A stretch of 38,090 bases of DNA from an uncultured Clostridia bacterium (lineage in GTDB: Bacteria; Bacillota; Clostridia; Lachnospirales; Lachnospiraceae): NCBI GenBank assembly GCA_946403295.1, contig CAMIZL010000021.1, positions 1-38,090 of the forward strand. The letters are read 5' to 3'. Positions 1 to 8,728 of this stretch are shown one piece after another. The first letter of the stretch is position 1, and each line of letters opens with the position of its first letter. The position numbers were made by a program, and so were the translations under genes. The notes beneath the pieces were generated by a model. The model was not told the DNA's origin. It did no database searches and was given only the letters and a program-made list of their open reading frames with translations.

Positions 1-55
<55 letters not shown>

Positions 56-63
56 CTTCCCAC

Positions 64-100
64 AAAAGCCTTGAAGCCAAACGGTTTCAAGGCTTTTTCT
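64..100. terminator. Bidirectional intrinsic terminator
   Basis: The stem AAGCCTTGAA (66-75) pairs with TTCAAGGCTT (86-95). A T-run follows on the plus strand and the mirror A-run precedes it, so it can end both the tRNA-Thr transcript (+) and the receiver-protein transcript (-), whose stop codon is at 111. Confidence 0.85.
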
Positions 101-110
101 TAGTCCTTCG

Positions 111-1373
111 TCAAGTCAGATCGATCGCCAGCTTCTCAAAAAGCGTCCTGAAATCAACGGGTTTTGCAAAAAATGCCGAGAACCCGTATTCGATCGATTT
201 GATAACATCCTCGTTGAAATTATTTGATGTCACGGCATAAATGGGGATGTCACGCGAATCATCCTTTCCCGAGATTCTTATACATCTTGTGGACGAATAA
301 CCGTCCAATATCGGGATATCTATGTCCATAAGTATCGCATCGTATGTTCCCGCGGGCATGGACACGAATCTGATAACGGCCTTTCTTCCGTCTTCGGCTA
401 TGTCCACTTCCGCTCCGGCTCCCTCAAGAAGCTCACGCATTACCTCTATATTGAGTTCGTTGTCCTCAACGACAAGTATCCTCTTGCCTGTAAAATTATA
501 AACCGGTTTTTTCTTGTTTCCTTCTTTTCTCTTGCCGGAGGTATAAACAAAATCATCGGGTATTTCGGGTTTTTCTTCCCCGTCGTCCGTCTTGTCGGCC
601 ACTTCCTTGCGGACACTGTATGTGATCTTGTTGATCGCCTTGTCATTAAGAGCGTCGTTTATGAGCTCGGGATCTTCGCTCGTATCCTCGTCCTCGCGAA
701 TGAGCGACATCGTCTTGTCGAGCTTTCTTGCTTCTTCGCTGATCTTTTTGATCCTGTCGGCAAGCCTTGCGGCATCATCATTGTTTTCGGCGGCAAGTTC
801 GGTCATGCCGATGATCCCGCTGAGCGGTGTCTTGATCTCTCTGTATATACGGTTAAGAAGGGCGCTCTTGGCCTCGAGTTTTTTCTTCGCCATTTCAACG
901 GCATCATTTAATTCCTGTCGCGCCTGAAGATCTTTACCGGTCTCTTCGTCAACGAGTCTGAAGCACGAGAAAAAGCGCACCTCGTCCGTAATGTGCTTCG
1001 TGGGAACTATGTTCTTTACTTTTACCCAACGGTAATCTCCCGTCTCATCGATAAGACGGAAATTGAGTTTGGTGACAAAGATCCCTTCGCTGATGAGTTT
1101 ACCCACCTTATCAAGGTCGAAAAATTCTTTGAACGCCTGCTTATCGTCGGGATGAACAAGTTTTTCGGCCATAAGTATGACCTCTATGTTCACGAATCCC
1201 TTTCTGGGCCAGAAACTCTTTTCGTTGCCCATAAGCGAATCAAAGCTTCCCGTCTTTAAGTCAACCTCAAAAATCTCGGTGTAATAATCGCGCCAAACCT
1301 GGAGCAGCTGTCCGACACGCTGCTCCGTGGTGAAATTTTCAAGGCTTTCGATGCTGAATTCTTTTTGTTCCAT
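111..1373 (-). CDS. PAS / degenerate HisKA / receiver protein without ATPase domain
   Basis: This is a 420-residue cytoplasmic signalling protein. Residues about 25-145 resemble a PAS domain with a PAC end (VHPDD near 73-77, YRWVKV near 114-119). Residues about 165-225 look like the dimerisation helix of a hybrid histidine kinase (EIKTPLSGIIGMTEL), but the phospho-accepting His is replaced by Arg178. No N, G1 or G2 box of a HATPase domain follows; instead there is a charged linker (about 225-295). The C-terminal receiver (about 297-420) keeps the acidic pair E303/D304, acceptor D350, T382 and K404. I infer a phosphorylatable receiver on a kinase-like dimeriser, receiving phosphate from another kinase. 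The ATG start has a GGAAGGA-like RBS. It lies downstream of htpG with a 95-bp gap and may be cotranscribed. Confidence 0.85.
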   Translation of the reverse strand: MEQKEFSIESLENFTTEQRVGQLLQVWRDYYTEIFEVDLKTGSFDSLMGNEKSFWPRKGFVNIEVILMAEKLVHPDDKQAFKEFFDLDKVGKLISEGIFVTKLNFRLIDETGDYRWVKVKNIVPTKHITDEVRFFSCFRLVDEETGKDLQARQELNDAVEMAKKKLEAKSALLNRIYREIKTPLSGIIGMTELAAENNDDAARLADRIKKISEEARKLDKTMSLIREDEDTSEDPELINDALNDKAINKITYSVRKEVADKTDDGEEKPEIPDDFVYTSGKRKEGNKKKPVYNFTGKRILVVEDNELNIEVMRELLEGAGAEVDIAEDGRKAVIRFVSMPAGTYDAILMDIDIPILDGYSSTRCIRISGKDDSRDIPIYAVTSNNFNEDVIKSIEYGFSAFFAKPVDFRTLFEKLAIDLT

Positions 1374-1468
1374 TTCCTTCCGATCCGCCTTTTGGGGGCC
1401 ACTGTAAGGGAGTGCGGCGTGCGGTATTGTCTGCCCCCGGCCGGCCTCTTACAAATGTCCCGTACGGC

Positions 1469-3448
1469 TTATTTGGAGATCATCTCCATGATCTCGTTGC
1501 TTCTGGCAACAAATTTCGTCATGGCTTCCGGTGAAAGAGGCTTATGTGAGATCATTGCCAGATCATAAAGCTGTTCGCATATGAGCTCAACCTTCTTACC
1601 CTTTTTATGCTCGAGAATGAATTTAACGAGCGGGTTGGCAAGATTGAGTGTGAGGGTCTCGCCTTCTCCGAACATTCCTTCGTCCATGCCCGACATGCTG
1701 TACATCCTCATCATGTCCGACATACGCCTGCTCTCCTCGGAGAGTGTTATTACCGACGATACCGAAGCATCCTTTAAGGTCTGTGCCTTAACGACAAGCT
1801 TATCTTTTCCGAGAACCTTCTTAAAGAGCTTGGAAAGTGCCTCTTCGCTCTTTTTTGCCTCCTCTTCCGAACCTTCTTCTTTCAAAGAATCGCTGATATC
1901 GGCGTCGATGCGGAGGAATGCTATCTTTTCGTTATCCTGCTCGAGCTGCTGGATGAAAGGCTGATCGATGTTATGTGTCAGGATCACCGCATTAAGGCCT
2001 TCGTTCTTAAACATGTTTACGTACTGGCTCTGCTGTTTCTCGTCGGTAACGTAATAAACCTTGCTCTTGGCGGGTTCTTTTTCTTTGCCTTCTTCGTCAA
2101 CGACTTCTCCCTCGACCTTCTCGAGTCCTTCGTCATTCTTATCGGCTTCCTTGTCTTCTTCGGGCTTTTCTTCGGCTGCGGGTCCGCCGATCTCTTTGAT
2201 ATATTCGTCAAGAGTCTTATATTTGCCGGAGAGATCCTTAAAGAGGCAGTATTCCCTTATCTTCTCCTTGAATTTCGAATCCTTTATGCAACCGTATTTT
2301 ATGAAAGGAGCAATGTCGTCCCAGTATTTCTCATAGTTCTCGCGGTCGGTCTTAAACATGCCCGAGAGCTTGTCGGCAACCTTCTTTGTGATATAATCCG
2401 AGATCTTCTTTACAAAACCGTCGTTCTGAAGCGCACTTCTCGAAACATTGAGAGGAAGATCGGGGCAATCGATGACGCCCTTGAGGAGCATCAGGAATTC
2501 CGGAATGACTTCCTTGATATTATCCGCGATAAATACCTGGTTACTGTAAAGCTTGATCACTCCCTCAAGGCTCTCGTATTCGAGATTGATCTTGGGGAAA
2601 TAAAGGATTCCCTTAAGATTGAAGGGATAATCCATGTTAAGGTGTATGTAGAAAAGGGGCTCCTTGTAGTCGTGGAAGACGGTTCTGTAGAACTCCTTGT
2701 ATTCTTCTTCCGTGCAATCGTTAGGATGCTTGTTCCAGAGAGGAGTCGTGTTGTTAAGGGACTTCTCCTCTTCCTTTTTATCCTCCCCGCCTTCCTTTTT
2801 CTCAGGCACGGGGGCATTTTCATTCTTAAGATAAATAGGCACGGGCATGAACGAACAATACTTGTTCAAAACTTCTCTTGCCCTGTATTCATTGGAGAAT
2901 TCGTAGCTGTCCTCATTGAGATAGAGCGTGATCGTTGTTCCTCTCTCTGTCTTGTCACCTTCGCTCATCTCAAATTCCATGCCCTCATCCGATGACCAGA
3001 ACACGGGCTTTGCGTCTTTCTTGTATGAAAGGGTCGAGATCGTAACCCTGTGCGCAACCATGAACGAGGAATAAAATCCGAGACCGAAATGACCGATGAT
3101 CTGATCCTCGCTTGCTTTGTCCTTATACTTCTTAAGGAAGTCCTCGGCACCCGAGAACGCGATCTGATTGATATATTCCCTGACCTCGTCGGCCGTCATG
3201 CCGATACCGTTATCCGAGATGGTGATAGTCTTTTCTTCCTGATTGACACTGACGTCGATCCTGTATTGTTCTCCTTCCGGCTCCTCAAATTCACCGATAA
3301 GCGCAAGTTTCTTAAGTTTCGTAACGGCATCGCAACCGTTTGATACAAGCTCTCTGTAGAAGATATCGTGGTCCGAATAGAGCCATTTCTTAATTATGGG
3401 GAATATGTTCTCCGAATTGATTGAAAGATTACCTTTTTCCGTACTCAT
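1469..3448 (-). CDS. htpG: Molecular chaperone HtpG (Hsp90 family)
   Basis: ATP-dependent cytosolic chaperone of 659 residues (E. coli HtpG has 624). The N-terminal GHKL ATPase shows FYRELVSNGCDA with the expected catalytic Glu33, SDNGIGMT (78-85) and the lid motif GHFGLGFYSSF (119-129). The middle domain carries the catalytic arginine motif LNVSRSALQ (R337). Two charged stretches enlarge it: a Lys/Glu linker at about 212-232 and a strongly acidic insertion at about 423-462. The ATG start at 3448 has a GAGGAG ribosome binding site. It is transcribed from a TTGACA/TATGAT promoter (3531-3560) directly next to a perfect CIRCE operator (3568-3594), so HrcA control is expected. Its 5' leader carries a degenerate copy of the two-hairpin repeat described elsewhere in this list. 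Confidence 0.98.
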   Translation of the reverse strand: MSTEKGNLSINSENIFPIIKKWLYSDHDIFYRELVSNGCDAVTKLKKLALIGEFEEPEGEQYRIDVSVNQEEKTITISDNGIGMTADEVREYINQIAFSGAEDFLKKYKDKASEDQIIGHFGLGFYSSFMVAHRVTISTLSYKKDAKPVFWSSDEGMEFEMSEGDKTERGTTITLYLNEDSYEFSNEYRAREVLNKYCSFMPVPIYLKNENAPVPEKKEGGEDKKEEEKSLNNTTPLWNKHPNDCTEEEYKEFYRTVFHDYKEPLFYIHLNMDYPFNLKGILYFPKINLEYESLEGVIKLYSNQVFIADNIKEVIPEFLMLLKGVIDCPDLPLNVSRSALQNDGFVKKISDYITKKVADKLSGMFKTDRENYEKYWDDIAPFIKYGCIKDSKFKEKIREYCLFKDLSGKYKTLDEYIKEIGGPAAEEKPEEDKEADKNDEGLEKVEGEVVDEEGKEKEPAKSKVYYVTDEKQQSQYVNMFKNEGLNAVILTHNIDQPFIQQLEQDNEKIAFLRIDADISDSLKEEGSEEEAKKSEEALSKLFKKVLGKDKLVVKAQTLKDASVSSVITLSEESRRMSDMMRMYSMSGMDEGMFGEGETLTLNLANPLVKFILEHKKGKKVELICEQLYDLAMISHKPLSPEAMTKFVARSNEIMEMISK

Positions 3449-3457
3449 TAAATGTCA

Positions 3458-3515
3458 CTCTCCTCTTTTGAAGCGGTATGCTTCGTTTCCTTTTCCGATA
3501 CCCGAAAGCATCGGT
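3458..3515 (-). repeat. Two-hairpin leader element, htpG copy (degenerate)
   Basis: Read on the minus strand the order is hairpin A (CCGAT/ATCGG, 3495-3514), the link AAAAGGAAAC, hairpin B (GAAGC/GCTTC, 3470-3484), then AAAAGAGGAG, which contains the htpG ribosome binding site. The order and spacing match the copies upstream of xpt and of the capD-type gene. The element lies downstream of the predicted -10, so it should be in the mRNA leader. Confidence 0.65.
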
Positions 3516-3530
3516 CTTCTTTCTTTCAAT

Positions 3531-3560
3531 ATCATATACCACGCCGGTCCCCGATGTCAA
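3531..3560 (-). promoter_or_regulatory. Sigma-A promoter of htpG
   Basis: On the minus strand TTGACA (plus 3555-3560) and TATGAT (plus 3531-3536) are separated by 18 bp. The predicted start of transcription is near 3524, giving a leader of about 75 nt. Confidence 0.75.
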
Positions 3561-3567
3561 TAAAAAA

Positions 3568-3594
3568 TTAGCACTCAAACAAAACGAGTGCTAA
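3568..3594. promoter_or_regulatory. CIRCE operator (HrcA binding site)
   Basis: Perfect inverted repeat TTAGCACTC-N9-GAGTGCTAA. This is the consensus HrcA operator of class I heat-shock genes. It sits 7 bp upstream of the htpG -35 box. Its right arm (3591-3593) also supplies the TAG stop codon of the DUF5721 gene upstream. Confidence 0.97.
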
Positions 3595-4037
3595 CAATTT
3601 TCCGTATCAAGCCCGAGGCCCTTAAGAAATTCATATGCTTCTTTATCCCAGTCTCTTTCAGGCTGTTTGTCGGGATCAAATCCCTTTTGGGCAAAGCCCG
3701 TAACAACCACGAGCCCGCTCTGGTCGAAACGAATGTTTATGATCTGCGTCCCGTTCGCGCCTTCTTTTTGAAGCACGATCTTCATCCTGACGGGAAGCCT
3801 TTTTCCCGATACCGTCCTGCGGACGCTTTCCTTGGCGGCAGTCCACATATGATATGTTCCGTCGCCCATGATCTCATTTTCATCGGAAGTGAAGAACGCT
3901 CTGTTTATGCGTCCCGAGATCCTGTGATCCATCGCCATGCCAACCTCGGCCTCGATGAACATGAAATTATCGAAAGCCTCTCCCGAAAGAAGAAGCTCCA
4001 TAAACTTCTTAATGTCATTCACCCGAAGTGCGGTCAT
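3591..4037 (-). CDS. DUF5721 family protein
   Basis: Protein of 148 residues with no signal peptide or membrane segment. The opening (NDIKKFMELLLSGEAFDNFMFIEAEV) and overall length resemble DUF5721, an uncharacterised family common in Lachnospiraceae. The function is unknown. The ATG at 4037 has the RBS GAAAGGAT. It starts 4 bp after the stop of the GH13-like gene, so it is probably the last gene of a ykpA / GH13-like / DUF5721 operon. Its stop codon lies inside the CIRCE operator of htpG. Confidence 0.75.
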   Translation of the reverse strand: MTALRVNDIKKFMELLLSGEAFDNFMFIEAEVGMAMDHRISGRINRAFFTSDENEIMGDGTYHMWTAAKESVRRTVSGKRLPVRMKIVLQKEGANGTQIINIRFDQSGLVVVTGFAQKGFDPDKQPERDWDKEAYEFLKGLGLDTENC

Positions 4038-4041
4038 ATAT

Positions 4042-5973
4042 CTATCCTTTCAAGACGTCATTATTCTTTTTTTCGGACTCTGTTTTTTTCCTTGTTCTGA
4101 CCGGTCCGCCTGCACCTTTTGTTTCCTTCTTCCTGTTCGGCGCTTCCTTTGTCCCGGGATCGTCCACTCTGAACAATACGGCGGTCCTTCCTTCAAGCAC
4201 GCACGTTCTTTCCCCGACCGATACTGCCGTATCATCCGAAGCGAGGATTCTCGTATAAGGATTGTCATCTATCGTCGGAAGGTCGAATTCATGCGCTTCC
4301 CAGTGCATGTTTATGAGAAGGAAAAATCCTTCATCGGCATTTCTCTTATCCTTCATCGCGTACTTTCCGTTAAGAAGGATTCCGAGCGTCCTGCTGTAAT
4401 AACCGTAATCGGGCATCCATGCCTTGATCCCGTGGAACGAGATATCGGGAAGACCCTGTCCGGCATAATCCTGTCCCTTAAGGACCGATTTGCTCGCAAA
4501 AACGGGATGCATGCGCTTGAGCTCGATAAGCTTCTTTACGAACGACGTGATCTCGCGGGCCTGGGCATTCTTTTCCCAGACCACATAACCCGTCTCGTTG
4601 TCGCAGCAGTAATAATTATTGTTTCCTCCGGCCGTATTAAGAAATTCGTCGCCGGAATTTATCATGGGCACACCTTCCGAAAGGAACAAGAGCATCAATG
4701 CGTTCTTGCACATCTTCTGCCGTAGGAGCCTTATGTTCTTCTTGCCCGTAGGGCCTTCAACGCCGCAATTCCAGCTGTAGTTGATCTCTCTTCCGTCACG
4801 GTTTCTCTCGCCGTTCTCTTCATTGTGTCTTACGTCGTAGCAGAAGACGTCGTACAAAGTGAATCCGTCATGATCCGCAAAATAATTGATCCTTGCGGTG
4901 TCGCCGCCGTTATCCTTAAACGTGCCCGCAAAGTATTTTATCTGGTCCTCGTCGCCCTTTATGAGCCTGCGGCAATTGACCATAAATGCATCGTTGCAGC
5001 TTCCGAGCCTTTCTTTGCGGCATTCGTCGCCTATGCCCGTGCTGTCCCAGCCGTGTGCTATAAGCGTCATGCCCGTAAGATACGGATCGACCGCGAGCAT
5101 CGGGATGCAGGGGTTGTCGCCCATCAGCCTGAAACCGTCGATTCCGTATTCGTTCCTCCAGTACATGAGGACCTGTGTTACAAATGTATATGCCACATCG
5201 GCAGGGAAACACATCTCCATCATAACGTCGATGCCTGCTCTGTGAAATGTCCTGATGAGTGACTTAAATTCTTCATCCGCCTTTAAGGGCTGCGATGCAT
5301 ATGAAGCCTTGGGCGCAAAGAAAGCGGCAGGCGCGGAATATCCCCAGACGTTGAGTTTTTTCGGCTCGTCCGCAACCATGACGGCAGGGTTTAGCACAGC
5401 CTCAAAAGGGGCCGCCTGTTTTCTTTCCGGAGGCCTTGTAAAATCCCTGTCACGAACAATCTCATCGAAATCGTAGCAAGGCATAAGAAGGACAGTCGTA
5501 ATGCCGAGTCCCTTGAGATATCTGACTTTTGACGCCACTCCCGCAAATGTTCCGGGAGCCGGAACACCCGAAGACGGATGGGCCGTAAAGCATCTTACAT
5601 GAAGTTTGTATATTACGGATGAACGAAGGTCGTGCGGTTTATATGCGGTTTTGCTATCGGCCTCTTTTCCCCCCGGAACGGGAAGGATCGCGTCGGGCAC
5701 CTCGCTTCTCACTCCGAAACCGTCTGTTTCGCACAGAAGCTTTGCAAAGGGATCGGAGAAGGCGCCGTTTTCATTTTCGAAATGATAGACAAGCGGAACC
5801 GATTCGTCTTTGAAGGAGCAGACAAACCAGCCCGGATCCGTCTGCGATTCCTTCATCACTATGGACTTTTTATTGCATATGAGCTTAACGCTCTTTGATC
5901 CGGGAGCGAATACGGAAGCTTTGATCTGTCCGTTTCCCCTGGTCAGTCCGGCCGACCTTGTGTCAATCATCAT
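4042..5973 (-). CDS. GH13 (GlgX/isoamylase-like) protein with degenerate active site
   Basis: A 643-residue protein with the layout of glycogen debranching enzymes: an N-terminal CBM48-like beta domain (about 10-95), a (beta/alpha)8 barrel (about 115-500), a C-terminal beta domain, and a basic tail (about 607-643). The GH13 signature regions are eroded. In region I (MMEMCFPA) the Asn-His pair is replaced by P257-A258. In region II (GFRLM) the nucleophile Asp is Met284. In region III (LIAHGWD) the acid/base Glu is His307. Region IV keeps H368 and D369 (ADHDG). Two of the three catalytic carboxylates are therefore gone, so I infer a carbohydrate-binding or scaffold protein, not an active debrancher. 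Similar degenerate paralogues occur in Lachnospiraceae as far as I recall. The ATG at 5973 has a GGAG RBS, 18 bp after ykpA. Confidence 0.85.
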   Translation of the reverse strand: MMIDTRSAGLTRGNGQIKASVFAPGSKSVKLICNKKSIVMKESQTDPGWFVCSFKDESVPLVYHFENENGAFSDPFAKLLCETDGFGVRSEVPDAILPVPGGKEADSKTAYKPHDLRSSVIYKLHVRCFTAHPSSGVPAPGTFAGVASKVRYLKGLGITTVLLMPCYDFDEIVRDRDFTRPPERKQAAPFEAVLNPAVMVADEPKKLNVWGYSAPAAFFAPKASYASQPLKADEEFKSLIRTFHRAGIDVMMEMCFPADVAYTFVTQVLMYWRNEYGIDGFRLMGDNPCIPMLAVDPYLTGMTLIAHGWDSTGIGDECRKERLGSCNDAFMVNCRRLIKGDEDQIKYFAGTFKDNGGDTARINYFADHDGFTLYDVFCYDVRHNEENGERNRDGREINYSWNCGVEGPTGKKNIRLLRQKMCKNALMLLFLSEGVPMINSGDEFLNTAGGNNNYYCCDNETGYVVWEKNAQAREITSFVKKLIELKRMHPVFASKSVLKGQDYAGQGLPDISFHGIKAWMPDYGYYSRTLGILLNGKYAMKDKRNADEGFFLLINMHWEAHEFDLPTIDDNPYTRILASDDTAVSVGERTCVLEGRTAVLFRVDDPGTKEAPNRKKETKGAGGPVRTRKKTESEKKNNDVLKG

Positions 5974-5991
5974 AATAAACTCCGTGAATTA

Positions 5992-7626
5992 TCAGTCTTC
6001 CTCTTCTTCGTTAACCGCAAGTACGGTTCTCTTACGTGCCATCTCGTCGCTTGCAAGATAATCGTCATAGGTCGAAACCTTATCGATGAGCTTGCCGTCG
6101 GGGAGGATCTCCATGATCCTGTTTGCCGTGGTCTGTATAAATTGATGATCGAGCGCCGTAAAGAGCTCTACACCGGGGAATTTGATGAGCGCGTTGTTAA
6201 GAGCCGTGATCGATTCCATGTCAAGGTGGTTGGTGGGTTCATCCATGACGAGCACGTTCGAACCGAGGATCATCATCTTGGAAAGCATAACCCTGACGCG
6301 CTCTCCTCCCGAAAGGACATTGACCTTCTTGATGCCGTCTTCGCCCTTAAAGAGCATACGTCCGAGGAATCCCCTTACATATTGCTGGTCATCAACGGGT
6401 GAGAAAGGCATAAGGTGATCGACGATCGTCTCGCTTCCCTTGAATTCTTCCGTATTATCCTTGGCGAAATAGCTTCTTTGTGTGGTAACGCCCCACTTGA
6501 ACGAACCCTCGTCGGGTTCCATCTCCTCGTTGAGGATCTTAAAGAGGACGGTTGCCGCCTGGTTGTTTCCGCCTACAAAAGCGATCTTGTCGTCATGTCC
6601 GACAACAAAGCTTATATTATCAAGAACCTTAACACCGTCGATCGTCTTTGAGAGGTTGCTGACCGTAAGCACCTCATTACCGATCGCACGGTTGGGTCTG
6701 AAGTCGATGTAAGGATATACCCTGCTCGAAGGCTTGATATCGTCAAGCTCGATCTTTTCGAGCGCACGCTTACGTGATGTTGCCTGCTTGGATTTCGAAG
6801 CGTTTGCGGAGAATCTCTGAATGAATTCCTGTAATTCCTTGATCTTCTCCTCTTTCTTCTTGTTGGCTTCCTTCATCTGTCTGATCATGAGCTGACTCGA
6901 TTCGTACCAGAAATCGTAGTTTCCGGCATAGAGCTGGATCTTTTGGTAATCGATGTCCGCGATCTGGGTGCAGACCTTGTTAAGGAAATATCTGTCGTGG
7001 GATACGACTATGACAGTATTGTCAAAATTGATAAGGAATTCGTTGAGCCAGCTGATAGCCTCGAGATCAAGGTGGTTCGTAGGCTCGTCGAGCAACAGGA
7101 TATCGGGATTTCCAAAAAGCGCCTGCGCAAGGAGCACCTTGACCTTAAGAGAGTCCTTAAGCTGCGACATCATCATGTGATGATATTCGGTGTCAACTCC
7201 GAGACCGTTAAGAAGCGTGGCAGCTTCCGACTCTGCTTCCCATCCGTTCATGTTTGCGAATTCAGCCTCGAGTTCGCTCGCCCTTATTCCGTCCTCATCA
7301 GAGAAATCCTCTTTTGCATAGATGGCGTCTTTCTCTTTCATTATCTCGTAAAGGCGCTTGTTGCCGAGGATAACCGTGTCGGTTACGTCATATGCGTCAT
7401 ATTTGAAGTGATCCTGCTCGAGGAACGAAAGACGCTGACCGGGTGTGATGACAACTTCGCCCTTCGAAGGCTCAAGCTGTCCCGAAAGGATCTTGAGGAA
7501 TGTGGATTTTCCCGCACCGTTGGCGCCGATAAGTCCATAGCAGTTTCCTTCCGTAAATTTAATGTTAACGTCCTCAAAGAGTGCTCTCTTTCCAAGACGC
7601 AGTGTCACATTACATGCTGCGATCAT
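5992..7626 (-). CDS. ykpA: ABC-F ATPase, YkpA type
   Basis: Soluble ribosome-associated ABC-F protein of 544 residues with two nucleotide-binding domains and no membrane domain, closely matching B. subtilis YkpA. The first domain has Walker A GANGAGKST (34-42) and LLLDEPTNHLD. Its signature is non-canonical (LKDSLKVKVLLAQ), as in YkpA itself. The linker is the charged KKKEEKIKELQEF helix with the SANASKSKQATSRK motif. The second domain has the degenerate Walker A GGNNQAATV, a good signature LSGGERVRVML, and MDEPTNHLD. ABC-F proteins act at the ribosomal E site; the specific role of YkpA is not settled. The ATG at 7626 has the RBS AAGGAG. It heads the operon with the GH13-like and DUF5721 genes. 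Confidence 0.95.
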   Translation of the reverse strand: MIAACNVTLRLGKRALFEDVNIKFTEGNCYGLIGANGAGKSTFLKILSGQLEPSKGEVVITPGQRLSFLEQDHFKYDAYDVTDTVILGNKRLYEIMKEKDAIYAKEDFSDEDGIRASELEAEFANMNGWEAESEAATLLNGLGVDTEYHHMMMSQLKDSLKVKVLLAQALFGNPDILLLDEPTNHLDLEAISWLNEFLINFDNTVIVVSHDRYFLNKVCTQIADIDYQKIQLYAGNYDFWYESSQLMIRQMKEANKKKEEKIKELQEFIQRFSANASKSKQATSRKRALEKIELDDIKPSSRVYPYIDFRPNRAIGNEVLTVSNLSKTIDGVKVLDNISFVVGHDDKIAFVGGNNQAATVLFKILNEEMEPDEGSFKWGVTTQRSYFAKDNTEEFKGSETIVDHLMPFSPVDDQQYVRGFLGRMLFKGEDGIKKVNVLSGGERVRVMLSKMMILGSNVLVMDEPTNHLDMESITALNNALIKFPGVELFTALDHQFIQTTANRIMEILPDGKLIDKVSTYDDYLASDEMARKRTVLAVNEEEED

Positions 7627-7706
7627 TTATAACTCCTTCTTTTGGCCCGCGCGGATCTTACCGGCCCGGCCATTTCATGTATACTTGACTGCGTTTTAAC
7701 GCAATA

Positions 7707-7751
7707 ACAGTGTGCGTCTCTCTGTCTACGAGCGCACACTGTTTTATTTTA
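7707..7751. terminator. Strong hairpin with plus-strand T-run, ykpA leader region
   Basis: ACAGTGTGCG (7707-7716) pairs with CGCACACTGT (7733-7742), and TTTTATTTT follows on the plus strand. No plus-strand gene precedes it. On minus it falls between the SH3 gene and ykpA, where the downstream side is only weakly T-rich. It may terminate the SH3 transcript or act as a leader hairpin of ykpA. The rest of 7627-7843 holds a small palindrome (GCGTTTTAACGC at 7691-7702) and no gene. Confidence 0.5.
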
Positions 7752-7843
7752 CAATAATATTCACATATTTGCAAGATTGCGGGATATTCACATCGTCGGT
7801 CCCACAGCCGGGAGCCGTCACCCCCGTACGCACGGAAAGTTCA

Positions 7844-8728
7844 TCACTCGACGGTACAGAAGCTTGCGGAAACATAAGCCTTAGGCGCATCGTTATAAAC
7901 GATAGCCACCCATCCGTGAACCTCGGGAGCTGTCGGATCTACCGAATAAACGGCTCCTTCCGCTGCGATCGCGAGCTTATTGGATTCCATGTTTGCATCG
8001 TCACGGATAAAGACTGCTCTGTCGATCCTTACCCTTCTCGCACTGACACCCTGTATCTGCTCATCCGCGGCTCTTCCGGTCATAAGATAGGTATTTCGTA
8101 TATAACCCGCGACGTCACCGCATATGATCTTTGAAAAGTCCTCTCCTGCCTCCGTCACTATGCCGTAAGACCCCTTTAAAAGGACTCCGACCTTATCGGA
8201 TGAACTGCTCGCCTCTTTGCGGACATTGACGGAAGTCTCTATGTTCTGGAGTACGAAATGCGTTTCGGTTCCGTCAAATTTCAGATCCTCTTTCGGAACG
8301 CTGTTCCCGATAGGAAGTCCGTCGTCCGTGAATGCAGCCGTCTGCGCCGATGTGCCCGCGTCAGGTTCTTCCTGTTTTACGGTATCGTTATCGTCCTGAT
8401 TTTGATCCGTTCCCGTCTTAACCGCATCAGTCTTTTTATCTGTCTGTGCGTCATCTTTGTCCGCCGCGTCTTTCTTTTCACCGGAGGCAGCGGTATTTAA
8501 TGATTCATCGACTCCCGTGGACCGATCGTCCGATCCTTTTTGTTTCCCGTCGGTTCCGGAAGACGGAGACTTTTCGCTTTCTTCCTTCACCACCGCCTGT
8601 TTTCCGTCGTCACCCTTGTTCTTTTTGTTGTAATCGCTTATCAGGGCGATCACGCCGAATACAAGAGCCAGCACCGCGGAAGTGATAAATATCACCGTTA
8701 CGATCTTAAAAAGTCTGTTTATATTCAT
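7844..8728 (-). CDS. Membrane-anchored protein with two bacterial SH3-like domains
   Basis: A 294-residue protein. One N-terminal membrane segment (about 8-32) is followed by a long acidic low-complexity linker rich in Asp, Lys, Ser and Thr (about 36-135). Two SH3b-like domains follow, the first at about 157-217 (VNVRKEASSSSDKVGVLLKG is typical) and a more diverged one at about 230-294. The topology suggests a short cytosolic N-terminus with SH3 domains outside the cell, where such domains usually bind peptidoglycan. The start overlaps the stop of the RsbW-like gene by 4 bp (ATGA), so the two are translationally coupled. The RBS GGGAG lies inside the upstream gene. Confidence 0.85.
   Translation of the reverse strand: MNINRLFKIVTVIFITSAVLALVFGVIALISDYNKKNKGDDGKQAVVKEESEKSPSSGTDGKQKGSDDRSTGVDESLNTAASGEKKDAADKDDAQTDKKTDAVKTGTDQNQDDNDTVKQEEPDAGTSAQTAAFTDDGLPIGNSVPKEDLKFDGTETHFVLQNIETSVNVRKEASSSSDKVGVLLKGSYGIVTEAGEDFSKIICGDVAGYIRNTYLMTGRAADEQIQGVSARRVRIDRAVFIRDDANMESNKLAIAAEGAVYSVDPTAPEVHGWVAIVYNDAPKAYVSASFCTVE

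Noticed and set aside
1973-2995. 340-codon plus-strand open frame inside htpG
   Set aside because: Antisense shadow of a strongly conserved gene, with no plus-strand RBS or family resemblance.
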